A DNA stretch of 64,000 nt from Isoetes taiwanensis. Taxonomy: Eukaryota > Streptophyta > Lycopodiopsida > Isoetales > Isoetaceae. Under the pieces are notes generated by a model, which was not told the origin of the DNA, ran no database searches, and worked only from the letters and a program-made list of their open reading frames with translations. Numbering within the stretch: position 1 is the stretch's first letter; every line of letters begins with the position of its first letter. This document shows positions 27,263 to 37,942 of the stretch, one piece after another. The DNA is taken from the NCBI GenBank assembly GCA_021234155.1, contig JAJEKV010000054.1, positions 8,516,655 through 8,580,654 on the forward strand, in the 5' to 3' direction. A program made the translations under genes and the position numbers.

Positions 27263-27590
27263 CATTGGCTGACGCATAGTGTTCGGACACTTGCCTGTTT
27301 GAGTGAACCTACAAGACAACGGGTACATTAAATACATTGACGTAATGGAACACGACGCTATGATGCTCTTCGACACGAGAACTAAAGGGAGGAAGAATGA
27401 CTAACTTAGCAAAGAGGCAGAAAGCATGGCGATTAATATAGCACATTCCCGAATATTATGGAAAAAGAGTGACCCACGTTCATGAAGAGGAGCCCCAACT
27501 CAAGAAAGGGAGATATTTACAAAAAAAACCCTATAATAGCGAAAAGCAAAGGGGCAGATGCATCTTACCAGAGAAAGGAGATCAATGGGA

Positions 27591-28190
27591 GAGAAATGAA
27601 ATGAAATGAAATGTTTTTTATTCACGTCTGCAGACCACCAGGTCTATGAGACGTTCAACAAGTACATTCAACATTATAGAAAATATCATCTAATGCATCC
27701 TTAGACAGTAATGCATTAGCCTCTTCTCCCAAATCTTCTCTCAAAAATGAATTATGACTTATTTGTTCTCTCATATTTAGGACATCTCTTATAAATTTCC
27801 CAATAAGTTTACCTTCCAAATTAAAAAACTCCAGCAGGGTCGACACCGAGATATTGTACCTGTTTCGGATAAGTTGGGCATCCACTTCCTGCATATTACA
27901 AGTCTTACAAAGCGTCATTTCATGCGGGATATCTCCCCATCTATCAACTTCCACCCCAAGCTTGTGTGAACTAAGTCTCATTCTGTTAATGGAGTGTCTA
28001 AGTTTCAAAAAAATACCTTCTCCCAAGTACCTGGCCTCTTGGAGTTTTGGGTTTATTTATTGTCTGTAGAACTCTTTCTTTATTTCTGGAACTCTCCAAT
28101 TCCTCATAGTAACATGTTCTGTAACCCACGCTCGGATATCCTTGTGATGTATATACAAATCCTGCATATTTAGTCCTCACTTCCACATCC
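27591..28190 (-). mobile_element. LINE 3' fragment with (CATTT)n tail
   Basis: On the minus strand, 28026-27655 encodes RHSINRMRLSSHKLGVEVDR followed by LCKTCNMQEVDAQL, the 'RLSSHKL..E.GRW...CKxC' signature of the C-terminal zinc region of this LINE class. The copy ends on that strand in a CATTT pentamer run (seen on plus as GAAATGAAATGAAATG at 27596-27612) preceded by an AGACC.CC.GGTCTATGAGAC block. It interrupts the right arm of the inverted-repeat element exactly after GGAGATCAATGGG. Confidence 0.75.
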
Positions 28191-28233
28191 ATTCCTTCAC
28201 GTCAGCATACCACGTCCTCCATCTCTCCACGTC

Positions 28234-28235
<2 letters not shown>

Positions 28236-28306
<71 letters not shown>

Positions 28307-28345
28307 GAAGAAGAAGAAGAAGAAGAAGAAGAAGAAGAAGAAGAG
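28236..28345. repeat. (GA)n then (GAA)n microsatellite
   Basis: About 34 GA dinucleotides (28236-28303) run into about 14 GAA/AAG trinucleotides (to 28345). Any 'protein' here (poly-SL in one frame) is an artefact of the repeat. Confidence 0.97.
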
Positions 28346-28487
28346 ATTTTAACGCCACGCCCAGGCAAAGGCCCCATCTGACATGTGACACTTTACAACA
28401 CACCCGTGATGGGTCCCCCCCACCACTTTACATTGTCAAGTGGGTCCTTCCCCCACAAACTTTACATTGCATGGCCACTTTCACAAC

Positions 28488-28533
28488 GAGGCGTTGAACC
28501 CGTGACCTTGGGTATGGCAGTTTAACGTCTTAC

Positions 28534-28540
<7 letters not shown>
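28488..28540 (-). ncRNA. tRNA-like / SINE head relic
   Basis: The minus strand reads GTGGTAAGACG, then AAACTGCC, then GGTCACGGGTTCAACGCC. The last is a good Pol III B box and T-arm-like stem; the first resembles the D-arm/A-box end. The acceptor and 5' half are replaced by a GA microsatellite, so this is a relic or SINE head and not a working tRNA. Confidence 0.4.
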
Positions 28541-28588
<48 letters not shown>

Positions 28589-28618
28589 TGTATTTTTTAC
28601 GTCAGAGCACAAGAGAGC

Positions 28619-28692
<74 letters not shown>
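28537..28692. repeat. Two further (GA)n tracts
   Basis: GA runs at about 28537-28588 and 28621-28692, separated by about 30 bp (ATGTATTTTTTACGTCAGAG...). Together with 28236-28303 and 30185-30259 they make four GA arrays in 2 kb, suggesting repeated capture or spread of one microsatellite-bearing sequence. Confidence 0.95.
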
Positions 28693-28695
<3 letters not shown>

Positions 28696-29298
28696 TTGGC
28701 CACATGCGGACTTAGAGATTGCGAGAGACAATACGAGAGATGGGAGAAGGGGAGAGATGGGTGAGAGTGGGTTTTCTTGACTCTCATCCCGAGAGACAAT
28801 TTCTCCCTAACAGGAGAGGGGGACATTCCCATTGACTTTTAATTGTTAAAGGGGTGCTTTCCGGAAGTTCTTTTTTCCTCCTGAAATATTTTCTGGCAGC
28901 TATTTCCTCTGAAAGCCTTTTCCTTGTCTTCTACGACAAATGGAAAGAACACCCCTCGCCGCCGCACTTGGCTATGGCGCCCATTAGCGCCCATAAAAAT
29001 CTGTAAGGCAGGAATATCGTATATGGCAGGAATACTTGTTTGCACCAATCATGCTAGATTCATCTGCTACATTATAATTTTCTTTTCTGCTTCCTTTTCC
29101 GCTTCCATCAGGGATAATATATCAAAGTATGGGTCGATTTTTACAGCCTCAAATACGTCATGCAATGCCCATTTGCCATTGAAGGTTCATGCTTTTCGAA
29201 TCCGGCAAGGAAGGGTTAAAGATGAGACTGAAAATGGCACTGTCGACCATTTAGAGCTCCAGTAATGCTAGTGTTGGATTTGCAATGCGAAAATAGAT
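28693..29298. other. Unassigned insert DNA
   Basis: Lies inside the interruption of the right arm. A 113-codon ORF (28924-29265) has no recognisable features. Nothing else is supported. Confidence 0.4.
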
Positions 29299-29470
29299 GC
29301 AGGGGAAGAAGCATCTGCTTCTTGAGCACAAAAAAAAATCGATTTCACAGACATAAGCAGGGGAAGAAGCATCTGCTCTTGAGCACAAAACAAACCAATT
29401 TCACAGATATAAGCAGGGGAAGAAGCATCTGCTTCTTGAGCACAAAAAAAAATCGATTTCACAGATAGAC
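29299..29470. repeat. Minisatellite, three 56-58-bp units
   Basis: Units begin GCAGGGGAAGAAGCATCTGC at 29299, 29357 and 29413. Each contains TTGAGCACAAAA and TTTCACAGA. Units 1 and 3 are nearly identical. A related two-copy direct repeat (TTTTGGTTGAAGAG.GGCAA then TCCGGGAGCAGAA) follows at about 29917 and 29970. Confidence 0.85.
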
Positions 29471-30183
29471 CCAATTTCTAGCTATCTGTCTACAAAAGCC
29501 CCAATTTCTAGCAGAGTAGCCGTGGTACAGGAACCTTAGGAGAGTAGCCGTGGTATAGAAATCAGAGTAGCTTTGAGTCCACCTCGCAGGGGTTTGCCCT
29601 TGGGGCAACCCAAAAAATCGAACTGGTTCAACATGGCATGCAGAGGTCTCAGCATTAGTGTTTCAGAAGAAGAATGGCGATGGCAGCTGCCCCATCCCTG
29701 CCTACTACCGGAGCTGCACTTCCGAGATTATAGCTTATAGCAAAACGAATTTAGATTTTTGGGCCTTCGCCCCAAGCAAGGCCATTTTCGCTGATGGAAT
29801 CGGTTCTACTGGTGAGTTGCAGATAAGGGAAGGGGTTATTGATGAGTGGCATTTAGCTTATACAGGCATTTAGCTTATCTAGATCCAAAAAAAAATATGG
29901 GTCTGTGGCTTTTGGTTGAAGAGCGGCAATCCGGGAGCAGAACTCTTGGTCAGAATTTTTTTGCTCAGCTTTTGGTTGAAGAGAGGCAATCCGGGAGCAG
30001 AAGCCTTCAGATTTGTTGTCGTAGCTAAAAATATTCCGACCGGTACGGGAATTTCAGGCCAAACTAGGCCAAACTGGGCTAGTTAGTGTGCGAGAGATAA
30101 TTGTCTCTCGTCATCTCTCGCACATACGAAATTGTCTCGCCGTGATACGACGAGAGAAAAATTGATCAAGCATGTATCGAACG

Positions 30184-30184
<1 letters not shown>

Positions 30185-30259
<75 letters not shown>
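30185..30259. repeat. (GA)n microsatellite at resumption of right arm
   Basis: About 37 GA units. The mirrored left-arm position (24770-24800) carries a short CT run, so this array is an expansion of the arm's own repeat and marks where the arm resumes after the insert. Confidence 0.93.
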
Positions 30260-30261
<2 letters not shown>

Positions 30262-30364
30262 TTTTTGTTCTTGAAAGGCGCTTCCTGAAAGCCGAGATCT
30301 TGCAATGAATATGAATGTGTACAGGCCGAAGGTCTTCTATATACAACATCTTTGGCCTTGCCCT

Positions 30365-30970
30365 CCTAGTAGAACGGTTCGCTTAAGCCAGAAGCTGACA
30401 GAGACTAAGCAAGGGGAAGAAGATGCGTCTTGATGAGCGGGGCCTTCAAGTGCATCTTTATGAGGGGGGGATTAACCCCCCTGAAGCAAGCGAATACGTC
30501 AATCTTCAATAGTTAATAAAGGTGGTTCCCGGGCGCCCTATAGAAGATTCACGACCCTATAGATATATTGATATGGCAAATGCATATTGGAGGATTCGCT
30601 TATGTAAATCCTCCATTGTGCAAAATAAGGTGCACGATTTGCAGCAAGCAACTTGCAAGCATGCTGCACTGGGCTTCGTGCTTGGGGGGATTCACATAAG
30701 TGAATCCTCAAAGGGGGATTCACTTAAGAATCCCCCCAAGCATGCTTTGAAGCATGCGAAGCAAGGACAAATAAATGCTTGTCAGGATTCCCTTAAGCGA
30801 ATCCTCGCAAGAGGATTCCCTTAAGTAAATCCTCCCAAGCATGCGAAATCAATGCATTAAATGCTGGATATTTTTCACATGATTTTGGTTAACTAGGTCG
30901 AGGATACGCTCTCTAGAGCAGACGTGGACGCCATGTCATCAGGAGGAGTGACTCCTCCTGATTCACTTAA
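30365..30970. repeat. Array of symmetric palindromes, right arm
   Basis: Mirror of the left-arm array. Palindromes with an ATTC..TTA.G..AAT core occur near 30369, 30587, 30687, 30714, 30785, 30811 and 30940. Several are worn (one half-site lost at 30369 and 30714) compared with the left arm, so the two arms have diverged independently. Confidence 0.8.
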
Positions 30971-31099
30971 TCCGAATCCAGTGGGAGCCAATAGCAGCAT
31001 CGGTGGAAGATTGCAGAAAAGTGTCTACACCGTTAAAAGATGACGCCACGTATTAGACTGGCTAAGGTATGATCCCATTTTCTGAAGCCAAAATGTGTA

Positions 31100-33438
31100 A
31101 TGGAAGCTTGCAGAATAGTGCCTGGAGGAAAATGGCCGTTCTATTTTCCTCCCGCGTTCCTTTGTCGCAGATCAAAGATTCGATGCTCCGGTGCAGACCA
31201 TCTAGAAATTGGGAACCAGGTACTGTGCCTTTCTCTTATATAGATCAATCTTTTCCTTCACTTGACTCCTGTGTTAATTGATCAAATAGTTTGGTTGTAG
31301 TCTAGCAAAACTAAACGGGCGTGCCCTCTACCTAGCACATTGGATGAGAGCGTTGGGCAGGTAACTGTTCTTGCTGTTGATCGGGAGTTTTTGGCCCCAA
31401 TCTTTTTGTCTGGATTCTTTGCACTTATCTTTCAGCCTCTGCTTTCATCTAAGGACAACACATAAAAACCCAGTTAGGCTACCCTGGCCCTTTCATTATA
31501 TCGTTTTACTAATAATTGTTCCTGCGTATGCCTAAAAACTTGTTACCTGCATGTGTACACATAATTTTGTCTGATTTGTAGGAAGCCTTTACATCTGTAT
31601 ACTGCTCCTTGCTGGAGAAAGTGACGTCAAAGATCATGTATCTTTTTGGCTCATAGCCTTCAGTACTAAACCCTATATCTTCATTTAAGGCCTTCTGAGA
31701 CCAAAGATGCTTTTGCGCTTTCTGAAGTGCTGATGAACACTTGTATTCTTGACATTATAAGCAAAGAATGCATAACACAGATTGCTAGGCCAGTGACTAT
31801 ATGGAGACCATATGGATAGTACTTTAAATTTATTCACATAAAAGATTGTCATTAAACTGTGATGAACTACAGAGTCAATAGAGAGAGTAGATAAGCTGAC
31901 ACACAAGACAATAGATTGTGAAGCACGTCTATGTACATTACACCAAAAAAGTTGTCCAAAATGAATAAATGTGGGAAATTGTATGACTACCAGCTCATGA
32001 CTTAATTCCATGCAATTAATGTTTTGCCAAAAGCTTATCTGGTTAGTCTCATAAGTTATATGTCTATAGTCTGATCTTATTCATGAGAAAAAAATGGCTT
32101 CATCGATTCACACTCATAGACGATGTTGAAAAGCTTTTCATGTATTTTTCCCTGTACATGCCCATTTTGAGAATGAATAATGTTCTTACGCGATTATCAC
32201 GACGTTCTCTACGGACCTGACATACCTATAGATTGGTTGGCTTGTCCCTTTTTTTTTTGTTTGCAACGCAGCTCATATTTTGAATTTTATGATCGTTGTT
32301 TTAGATGCTGAATTTTGTAGCTGCAACTGCAGGCATCACCTTATATTTGAAAGTCATGTTATCAGGCTAGGTTTGCATGCCGGCAAGCCATCAAAGCTCG
32401 CAAAACAAGAATATTATTGGAGCTACCTTTGCCATTGATTGGGGCAACTGATCTCGATGATTGGCCAGTAACGTTACAAATCACAAACTCAAAACTGCGA
32501 TAAGACCAGGAAGGTGTTGCTTTCGGGTGCATGATAAATCTTGTTTAATGTACAGGGTGGCATTCAGCAGCAGTTCAAGGCTGCGGCTCCCATGGTATAT
32601 TCTTTGCTGGAAGGGCTTCTGGATGGGAAGGATATAGCCTTCAAAAATTATATTCTGGATGAAGGTGATGCTGTAGGAGTCTGGGAGAATAATGAGGTGA
32701 CACATTGTCATTTTTCAGATGGGTAGTTATTCGTTAGGTGTTTTTTAAGCAGATCTAGTTCTGGTATTCAAGTGCATTGTCTTTTGAATTTATCTAACAC
32801 AGAAGTTCATACAAAATGAGGAAGATATAATTGTGATTATGGTGCAGGCTGCTCTTATTTTATTTCCTACAGCTGAAACTCTACCAACAATGGAAAGGTT
32901 TGCGGATCGTTGTTTGCTGTTAGTCAATGTCCAATGGCAAGATGGACAGGTGAGAGGCCATATTTCAGCATGCTTGTGCTCATCCCCTATGTATGACTCT
33001 TTTCAAAAATGAAAAAGGTGACTTGTATATGACATTTTTGGTTGATGCAGGTGGTCTCTGATTTTGGCTTTGGAGTCCAGAGGAAACGGAGTGAGGAATT
33101 TATCAAGAGTTTTGAGACAATATACTATTTGAAACAACTTCGGCTTCTGGGGCAAGACCTGAGGTTGTTCAAATGCTTTCCGGAGAACTGGAAGGTAAAA
33201 GCACTATTTGTGACATCATGTTGAGGATGTTATTTCCTGATTCATATTTAATGGTTCTGTGTTGCAGGTTTATGTCACAAAGCCTAATGGAGAAGTTGAA
33301 TGCATTGCAGATGAAGTCGACAAGCCACCCTATAGCAGGCTTCAAGAGCTTGTGAAGCAAAAAGGGTCAAGGGCAGCCAATGATTGGGTCACAAGGTTAT
33401 TACAGGAATTCAAATTCAATAGGGATTCTTTGCAATGA
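31100..33438 (+). CDS. DUF1995 (LPA3-like) chloroplast protein, 7 exons
   Basis: Exons: 31100-31219, 31301-31360, 32366-32467, 32556-32696, 32848-32949, 33051-33194, 33268-33438. All introns are GT-AG and all in phase 0, giving 279 residues. The N-terminus (MEACRIVPGGKWPFYFPPAF...) is basic, hydroxylated and ends RSKIRCSGA, typical of a plastid transit peptide and cleavage site. The body carries ILLELPLPLIGATDLDDWP, then GGIQQQFKAAAPMV, ALILFPTAETLP, LLLVNVQWQDGQVVSDFGFG, a YYLK block, CFPENWKVYV and a KPPYSRLQELV end, as expected for DUF1995, the family of the photosystem II accumulation factor LPA3. The function of this copy is not shown. An ATG at 31132 lies in another frame and is rejected because only the 31100 frame joins exon 2 without a stop. 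The family name is from recall. Confidence 0.82.
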
Positions 33439-34535
33439 GTATTGTTGCTGTAAGCAATGGATATTTAATAACACCGATCTATTCATTTGTGTCCGTACTA
33501 ATTCATAATCTACACCTGCAACAACAAACCAACAACCGGGTTGTCTAAGAATTAAAAAAAAGGATCAAGATTCTAAAATAATTAAATAGGCCAATAACAA
33601 AATTAGCCACCAGCAATGGTCGAAGTTTAGCTCATGTTGCATGTCATAAATTGGTTTGTTTCTTGTCACGAATGACTGCTTCTAGGTTGAGCTTGAGGTA
33701 CAATGTTTATAATTTGATTAAAGGTAAAGTAAGGTAAGTAGTTTCGTTGTCCTTGAATCATGGGTCTCCAAGATCATAAAGATTCGACCATTGACAATTT
33801 TAGATAAAATTTAGTTAGAGATAAAATTTAGTTAGATTATGGTGATAACCAACTGCAGGTTATCGTGATAAACTCCCACTCTAGATCTAGTCGTTTATGC
33901 ATGGATTATTTGATGGTTGCAAAGTGCAACAGTGGCACTATCAATAAATAGAGCCAATGGATCGAAAACATTTTAGGCTAGAGGATAGTCAATTGCCCTT
34001 TGAATCCATCATGATAGTCAATTGCCCTCTAAGTTCATCATATTGTGCAATATGTATCTTCCATGGCCAACAAAGATTGACCTGTTCATGCTATGGGTTT
34101 GCATGGTAGACTTATTGATTATTTTTGCAGATGGAGATTGGGCCTCTATTTGTCCAAGACTAAAATTTTCAAAGCAAAGATATTTCAGTTTTATGCAGCC
34201 CAAATTGTTCTATTGGTCCAATGTGGCAAGCTATAATTCCTTCTTCTTTAGTTATGATGTGTGTTGCAGCTTTCTTTGTCATGGAACATAATTTTCTCGA
34301 CCCATGTCATGGAACATAATTTTCTCGACCCATGATTAGAGGTCAACCCTCCCCTCTCACAGATTAAGGCAATGTAATCTGCTCGAGGAGAGGGTTAACT
34401 TCCTCATATAACCACTTGATAGTTGCCTATGTTGGAATACATAATTAAGCCACTAGGTTCGCTATTATTATGTATTACTCAAAGCTTGTTTGAAGCGATT
34501 TATTGCTTGGCCACTTTGATTTGTTTTGCCTTGTT
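33439..34535. other. Intergenic with short tandem duplications
   Basis: No gene. Contains a 30-bp tandem duplication (GATAGTCAATTGCCCT, about 33984-34030), another (CATGGAACATAATTTTCTCG, about 34278-34334) and an imperfect inverted repeat of GTCAACCCTCCCCTCTC (34346-34412). Confidence 0.5.
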
Positions 34536-34622
34536 AAAATTCCAAGAATAAAAGAATACAATAGAATAGAAGGGTTTTTATCGTCCATGGAGACCAATCG
34601 ACCTATGGGACCCAACAAATGT
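34536..34622 (-). mobile_element. LINE 3' end with ATTCT-type tail
   Basis: The plus strand shows AAAAGAATACAATAGAATAG followed by TTTTTATCGTCCATGGAGACC and ATGGGACCC. On the minus strand this is a LINE 3' UTR ending in a pentamer tail. The same arrangement is found at 35139-35200 and 53600-53730. It is a heavily 5'-truncated insertion. Confidence 0.6.
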
Positions 34623-35138
34623 AATTGTCTTTGTTTTCCATTTATTCTTGTTTTTTGTTTCTTGTTTTTTGTTAAGTTAAAGCTACTAATTTCCATAAAG
34701 GTATGGAGTGAAAGGGGATGAAATTGCTACAAATGTTCCAAAGCATAATCGCTTGCTGCCAGTTCTTTCCGGATTTCATGAAGGAAAAACCATTAGAAGG
34801 TGGGTTGATGGAATATATAGTTTGATGCCGGTGGATGTGCCATTTCGAGAGGGAGGATTTGGGGTCTCAAATGGTCCATAACTTTAATTTCTAATATCCA
34901 CATCATAGTAGCTTTAAGCCAATGATTGGTAGATAGATAGATAATATCAACATCAATTCAATATTACATGGCACTTTTGCAATAAACAGTATTGTAATAA
35001 TTGCATTTTTTGCCTCAAGTGCATCGTTTTTCAGCCATAACTTGTGATTCAACGTTAAAATTGCACGTCATTTGTTGCATTGGATACATAGTGAGCTCTT
35101 TCCAATGAGCATAGCCTTGATATGCTTTTGATGAAAGA

Positions 35139-35205
35139 ATAGAATAGAATAGAATAGTTTTTTTAACGTCCACGGAGACCAATAGGTCATGGGACCCATA
35201 CAATG
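35139..35205 (-). mobile_element. LINE 3' end with (AGAAT)n tail
   Basis: AGAATAGAATAGAATAGAAT, then TTTTTTTAACGTCCACGGAG, ACCAATAGG and TCATGGGACCC. This is the same family as 34536-34622. Confidence 0.65.
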
Positions 35206-37373
35206 GGCTAGTACAATCATTACTACTAGGATTAAAAAACCCCTATCTCGAAAGGTTTTCAAGGGAAAAACTAAAAAAATATAAATTGTCAGGTTTTTCT
35301 TAGTTTTGTTTAACTTCTGGTCATGTAAACTATAATATATTCAATCCATATATCCTGGTTAGACTTTTAATTCCGCATCCAAAGCAACAAAATTCATATG
35401 ATTTGGAGCTATGAATCAAAAGTTATGGCAAAAGAACTAAATGATGAAGTTACTTTTTGAGTATTTATTGCGGTTAAGGAGAAGAAATGTACAATCAATA
35501 AGCAAGAGAAAATATATGCAATTTCTCTCACGAAGCCATTTTGAGACCCCAAATCCGCCCAAATGGCCTAGATTGAAAATTCAAGTTGCATTATGTGGCA
35601 TTAGTAAGGGGCTTTTTTGTCGTCAATTTGCTTGGGGCAACGTTAGGGCATCGTCCATCTATCCATTATGCGCTATGGCCCCTACTTCTCCATTGCATTC
35701 TCATTTCTAGAATCCATAGCAGTTGGTTCCAATGAGGATATGTCCTTCCATTGTGGCTCCTTAGAATCAATGTCCAGTTCGGTGTGTATGTTTCTTGACA
35801 GATTTTATCCCCTGCCAATGGGAGCCCCCAGAGCACTAAGCATCGCCTCTACTGGCAGATTCAAAACTCGAAATGGCAGAATTATATATTATTAGCTTCC
35901 GATGGCAGCCATGTCTATGGTGAAAGGAGGAGACACCTTTTCTTTTCTGACCCAAGATGTTTTTTAGATAATATAAAGAGATCGTCTTCCTTAAACAAAT
36001 AAAGTGAGATTCTGCTTTCTTTTTTCTGTAAGTATGAAGATTCTGTGGCGGTGGTATGTGTGGCATTCCGGTCATTGATTTAGCTTATATAATGAGATTG
36101 GCTACCAGAAACAAGAAGGATTGAGACTTCCTGTTTTGGGTTTTGTCAACAGCATGATTTTTCCAAAAGCGGGCATTAAAAATGTAAATGCAACTTAGAC
36201 ATGTCTTCAATTCACAACTGAAGTGTTTTGTGATGATGGGCGCTCTGGAGTTCCTCTGTCAGCGTCGTTCGCATAGTGCATGATAACTTTTGCATCTGAT
36301 CTCCAAATTTCGTGTTCTTTAGCTCGTTTAAAAGCTTATTTAGATGGCTTGCCAGAGGTGTGTGATTCGTTTTAGGTTGGTGTCAAATCTGGGGCAAGAA
36401 TTGACCTGATTCATTTCGGTTGCCATCAATCATGCTGCCCAAGAAGGGTGCAACAGAGGTTTCTAGTCAGCGAGGGTTGGCATGCCTTTGGTGATGTTGG
36501 ATGCTCCTTCTAGTACTGTTTCTACTACTTTGAGTGCTTTACTCTCTTGGATGTGAGTGCTTCTCCAATTATGCACAAGGAGGATTTTCCTCCCCTTCAA
36601 GGGTTGGTAACGTGACTTTATCTGTGAGTTCGCCTACTTCTAGTCCTATTGTGTCGCAATCCCAAGCTATTGACATTGCTTGGAAGTATTGATCATGACG
36701 AGGAGTCTAAATGCCTCAAAATAGTACAAGAGAGATGATTTTTTACTATGTATGGGAGGTTTTGCCTAGGGAGTTCGATTGCCTTCTCCAGGCTTTTAGT
36801 CCCATATTACAGGATCTAGGATGTATCTTGATTTTTATTCTTGAATATAGTCTTTCGTCCTTCAAAAAAAAAGGGGAGGGGGGAAGACAATTGAAGCATT
36901 TTGTATTAGAATAATAGAGATCTATTAATCATGCACCAAACAACCTATATTGTGATGCAATAGTGAATTTATTTGAAAATGTTTCTCAAGTAATATACAA
37001 ATATAGCTCACATTGCAGATTTTGGTTTCTACAAAAAGGTTACTATTATTTTATTTTATTTTTGCATTTCAATCTAGATATTATGCGAGTGGCACAAGAA
37101 CATATCACCAATTGCAAAACCAATATCATCACCACACATATAAAGATTGTCGGATAACCCACAGTGGAGCACTGCCTTATTTGTCGAGGATCGTATTTAA
37201 TATTAGATAAGCAACAGAGAAGCACCATATGATTGTAGCTCTAAAATATTAGCCTTGAAAATGACAATGCACCAGTTGAAAATGAAAATTACTAGTTATA
37301 CTTTTGAAAGGCATTATATTCTGCAATTATAAAAGGAGCTAGATATTACATTATGTAGAATAGCATGGGGGAA
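35206..37373. other. Intergenic, no gene seen
   Basis: AT-rich DNA. 35525-35560 (GAGACCCCAAATCCGCCC) is roughly the inverse of 34850-34875 (GAGGATTTGGGGTCTC). No supported coding frame. Confidence 0.4.
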
Positions 37374-37463
37374 TCCATTCTTGTTGCCCCCATGACCTGC
37401 AGAATCAGGGAGCGCCGTGTAGGCGCGACCTGATTTTGCAGGTCATGAGGGAAGCAAGAATGG
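37374..37463. mobile_element. Foldback hairpin with GC-rich tip
   Basis: The left arm CCATTCTTG plus ATGACCTGCAGAATCAGG is mirrored by CCTGATTTTGCAGGTCAT plus CAAGAATGG. The 19-base tip reads AGCGCCGTGTAGGCGCGA. A second, wider inverted pair (ACATCAAGGCAAG at about 37483 and CTTGCCTTGACGT at about 37581) lies next to it. It is similar in design to the hairpin at 9654-9752. Confidence 0.65.
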
Positions 37464-37692
37464 CTGACCCCATCCATTCTACTACATCAAGGCAAGCCTT
37501 AACCTGATTCTACAGGTTTTTTGAGACTCTCTGCTATTCTGAGCAAGAATGGATCAAGGATCTTGCAAGAACGCACTCCTACTTGCCTTGACGTATAGTT
37601 TGGAATATTTTGAAGAGGTATTTGCATGCAGAAAGCGTATTTAGCTAATGCCAGAAAATGGATTCTGGTTTTTGTATGGTCAGGTGGGGTTA

Positions 37693-37942
37693 TATTCACA
37701 CGGGGGGTTACTCCGGGCAACGAGAGCTGTCGGATGGGCATATTTGCCCTTTATTCCAAGATCTGGACCGCACATAGCGATCCTCGTTTGTGGGGTATGC
37801 ATGTACAAATTTTTGTATACTGTATATTAAGGTTTGCAAAATACTATAAGGTTTGAGAGAATGTACTTAATGGTGTTAATTTTGTACTATTGTAAAAATA
37901 TTTTTGGGGCTCTCGCTGCCCTACGTAACCCCCCGTGTGAAT
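37693..37942. mobile_element. MITE-like element with 33-bp inverted repeats
   Basis: 37693-37725 (ATTCACACGGGGGGTTAC then GGGCA.CGAGAG) is mirrored at 37910-37942 with four or five mismatches. The 184-bp interior has no gene. Target-site duplication not resolved. Confidence 0.65.

Larger units (their letters stand above)
23965..30992. mobile_element. 7-kb inverted-repeat element with palindrome-rich arms
   Basis: The left arm (23965-25584) and right arm (26814-27590 plus about 30260-30992) are reverse complements. The outer ends are ATTGGCTCCC and GGGAGCCAAT. Shared landmarks include GTTAACCAAAATCATGTGAA, CAGGCCGAAGGTCTTC and GGTTCACTCAAACAGGCAAG with their complements. The 1.23-kb centre holds exon-like sequence. 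The right arm is interrupted at 27591-30260 by a LINE 3' tail, GA repeats and minisatellites. No known transposase is visible, so it may be a non-autonomous foldback or Mutator-like element carrying captured coding DNA. Confidence 0.8.

Noticed and set aside
28177-28403. Poly(Ser-Leu) ORFs over GA/CT runs (also 28481-28832 and 30083-30349)
   Set aside because: Any frame through an uninterrupted dinucleotide repeat is open; there is no protein evidence.
31132-31281. ATG at 31132 as the DUF1995 start
   Set aside because: That frame leaves exon 1 in phase 1 and meets a stop at the exon 2 acceptor, while the 31100 frame joins cleanly.
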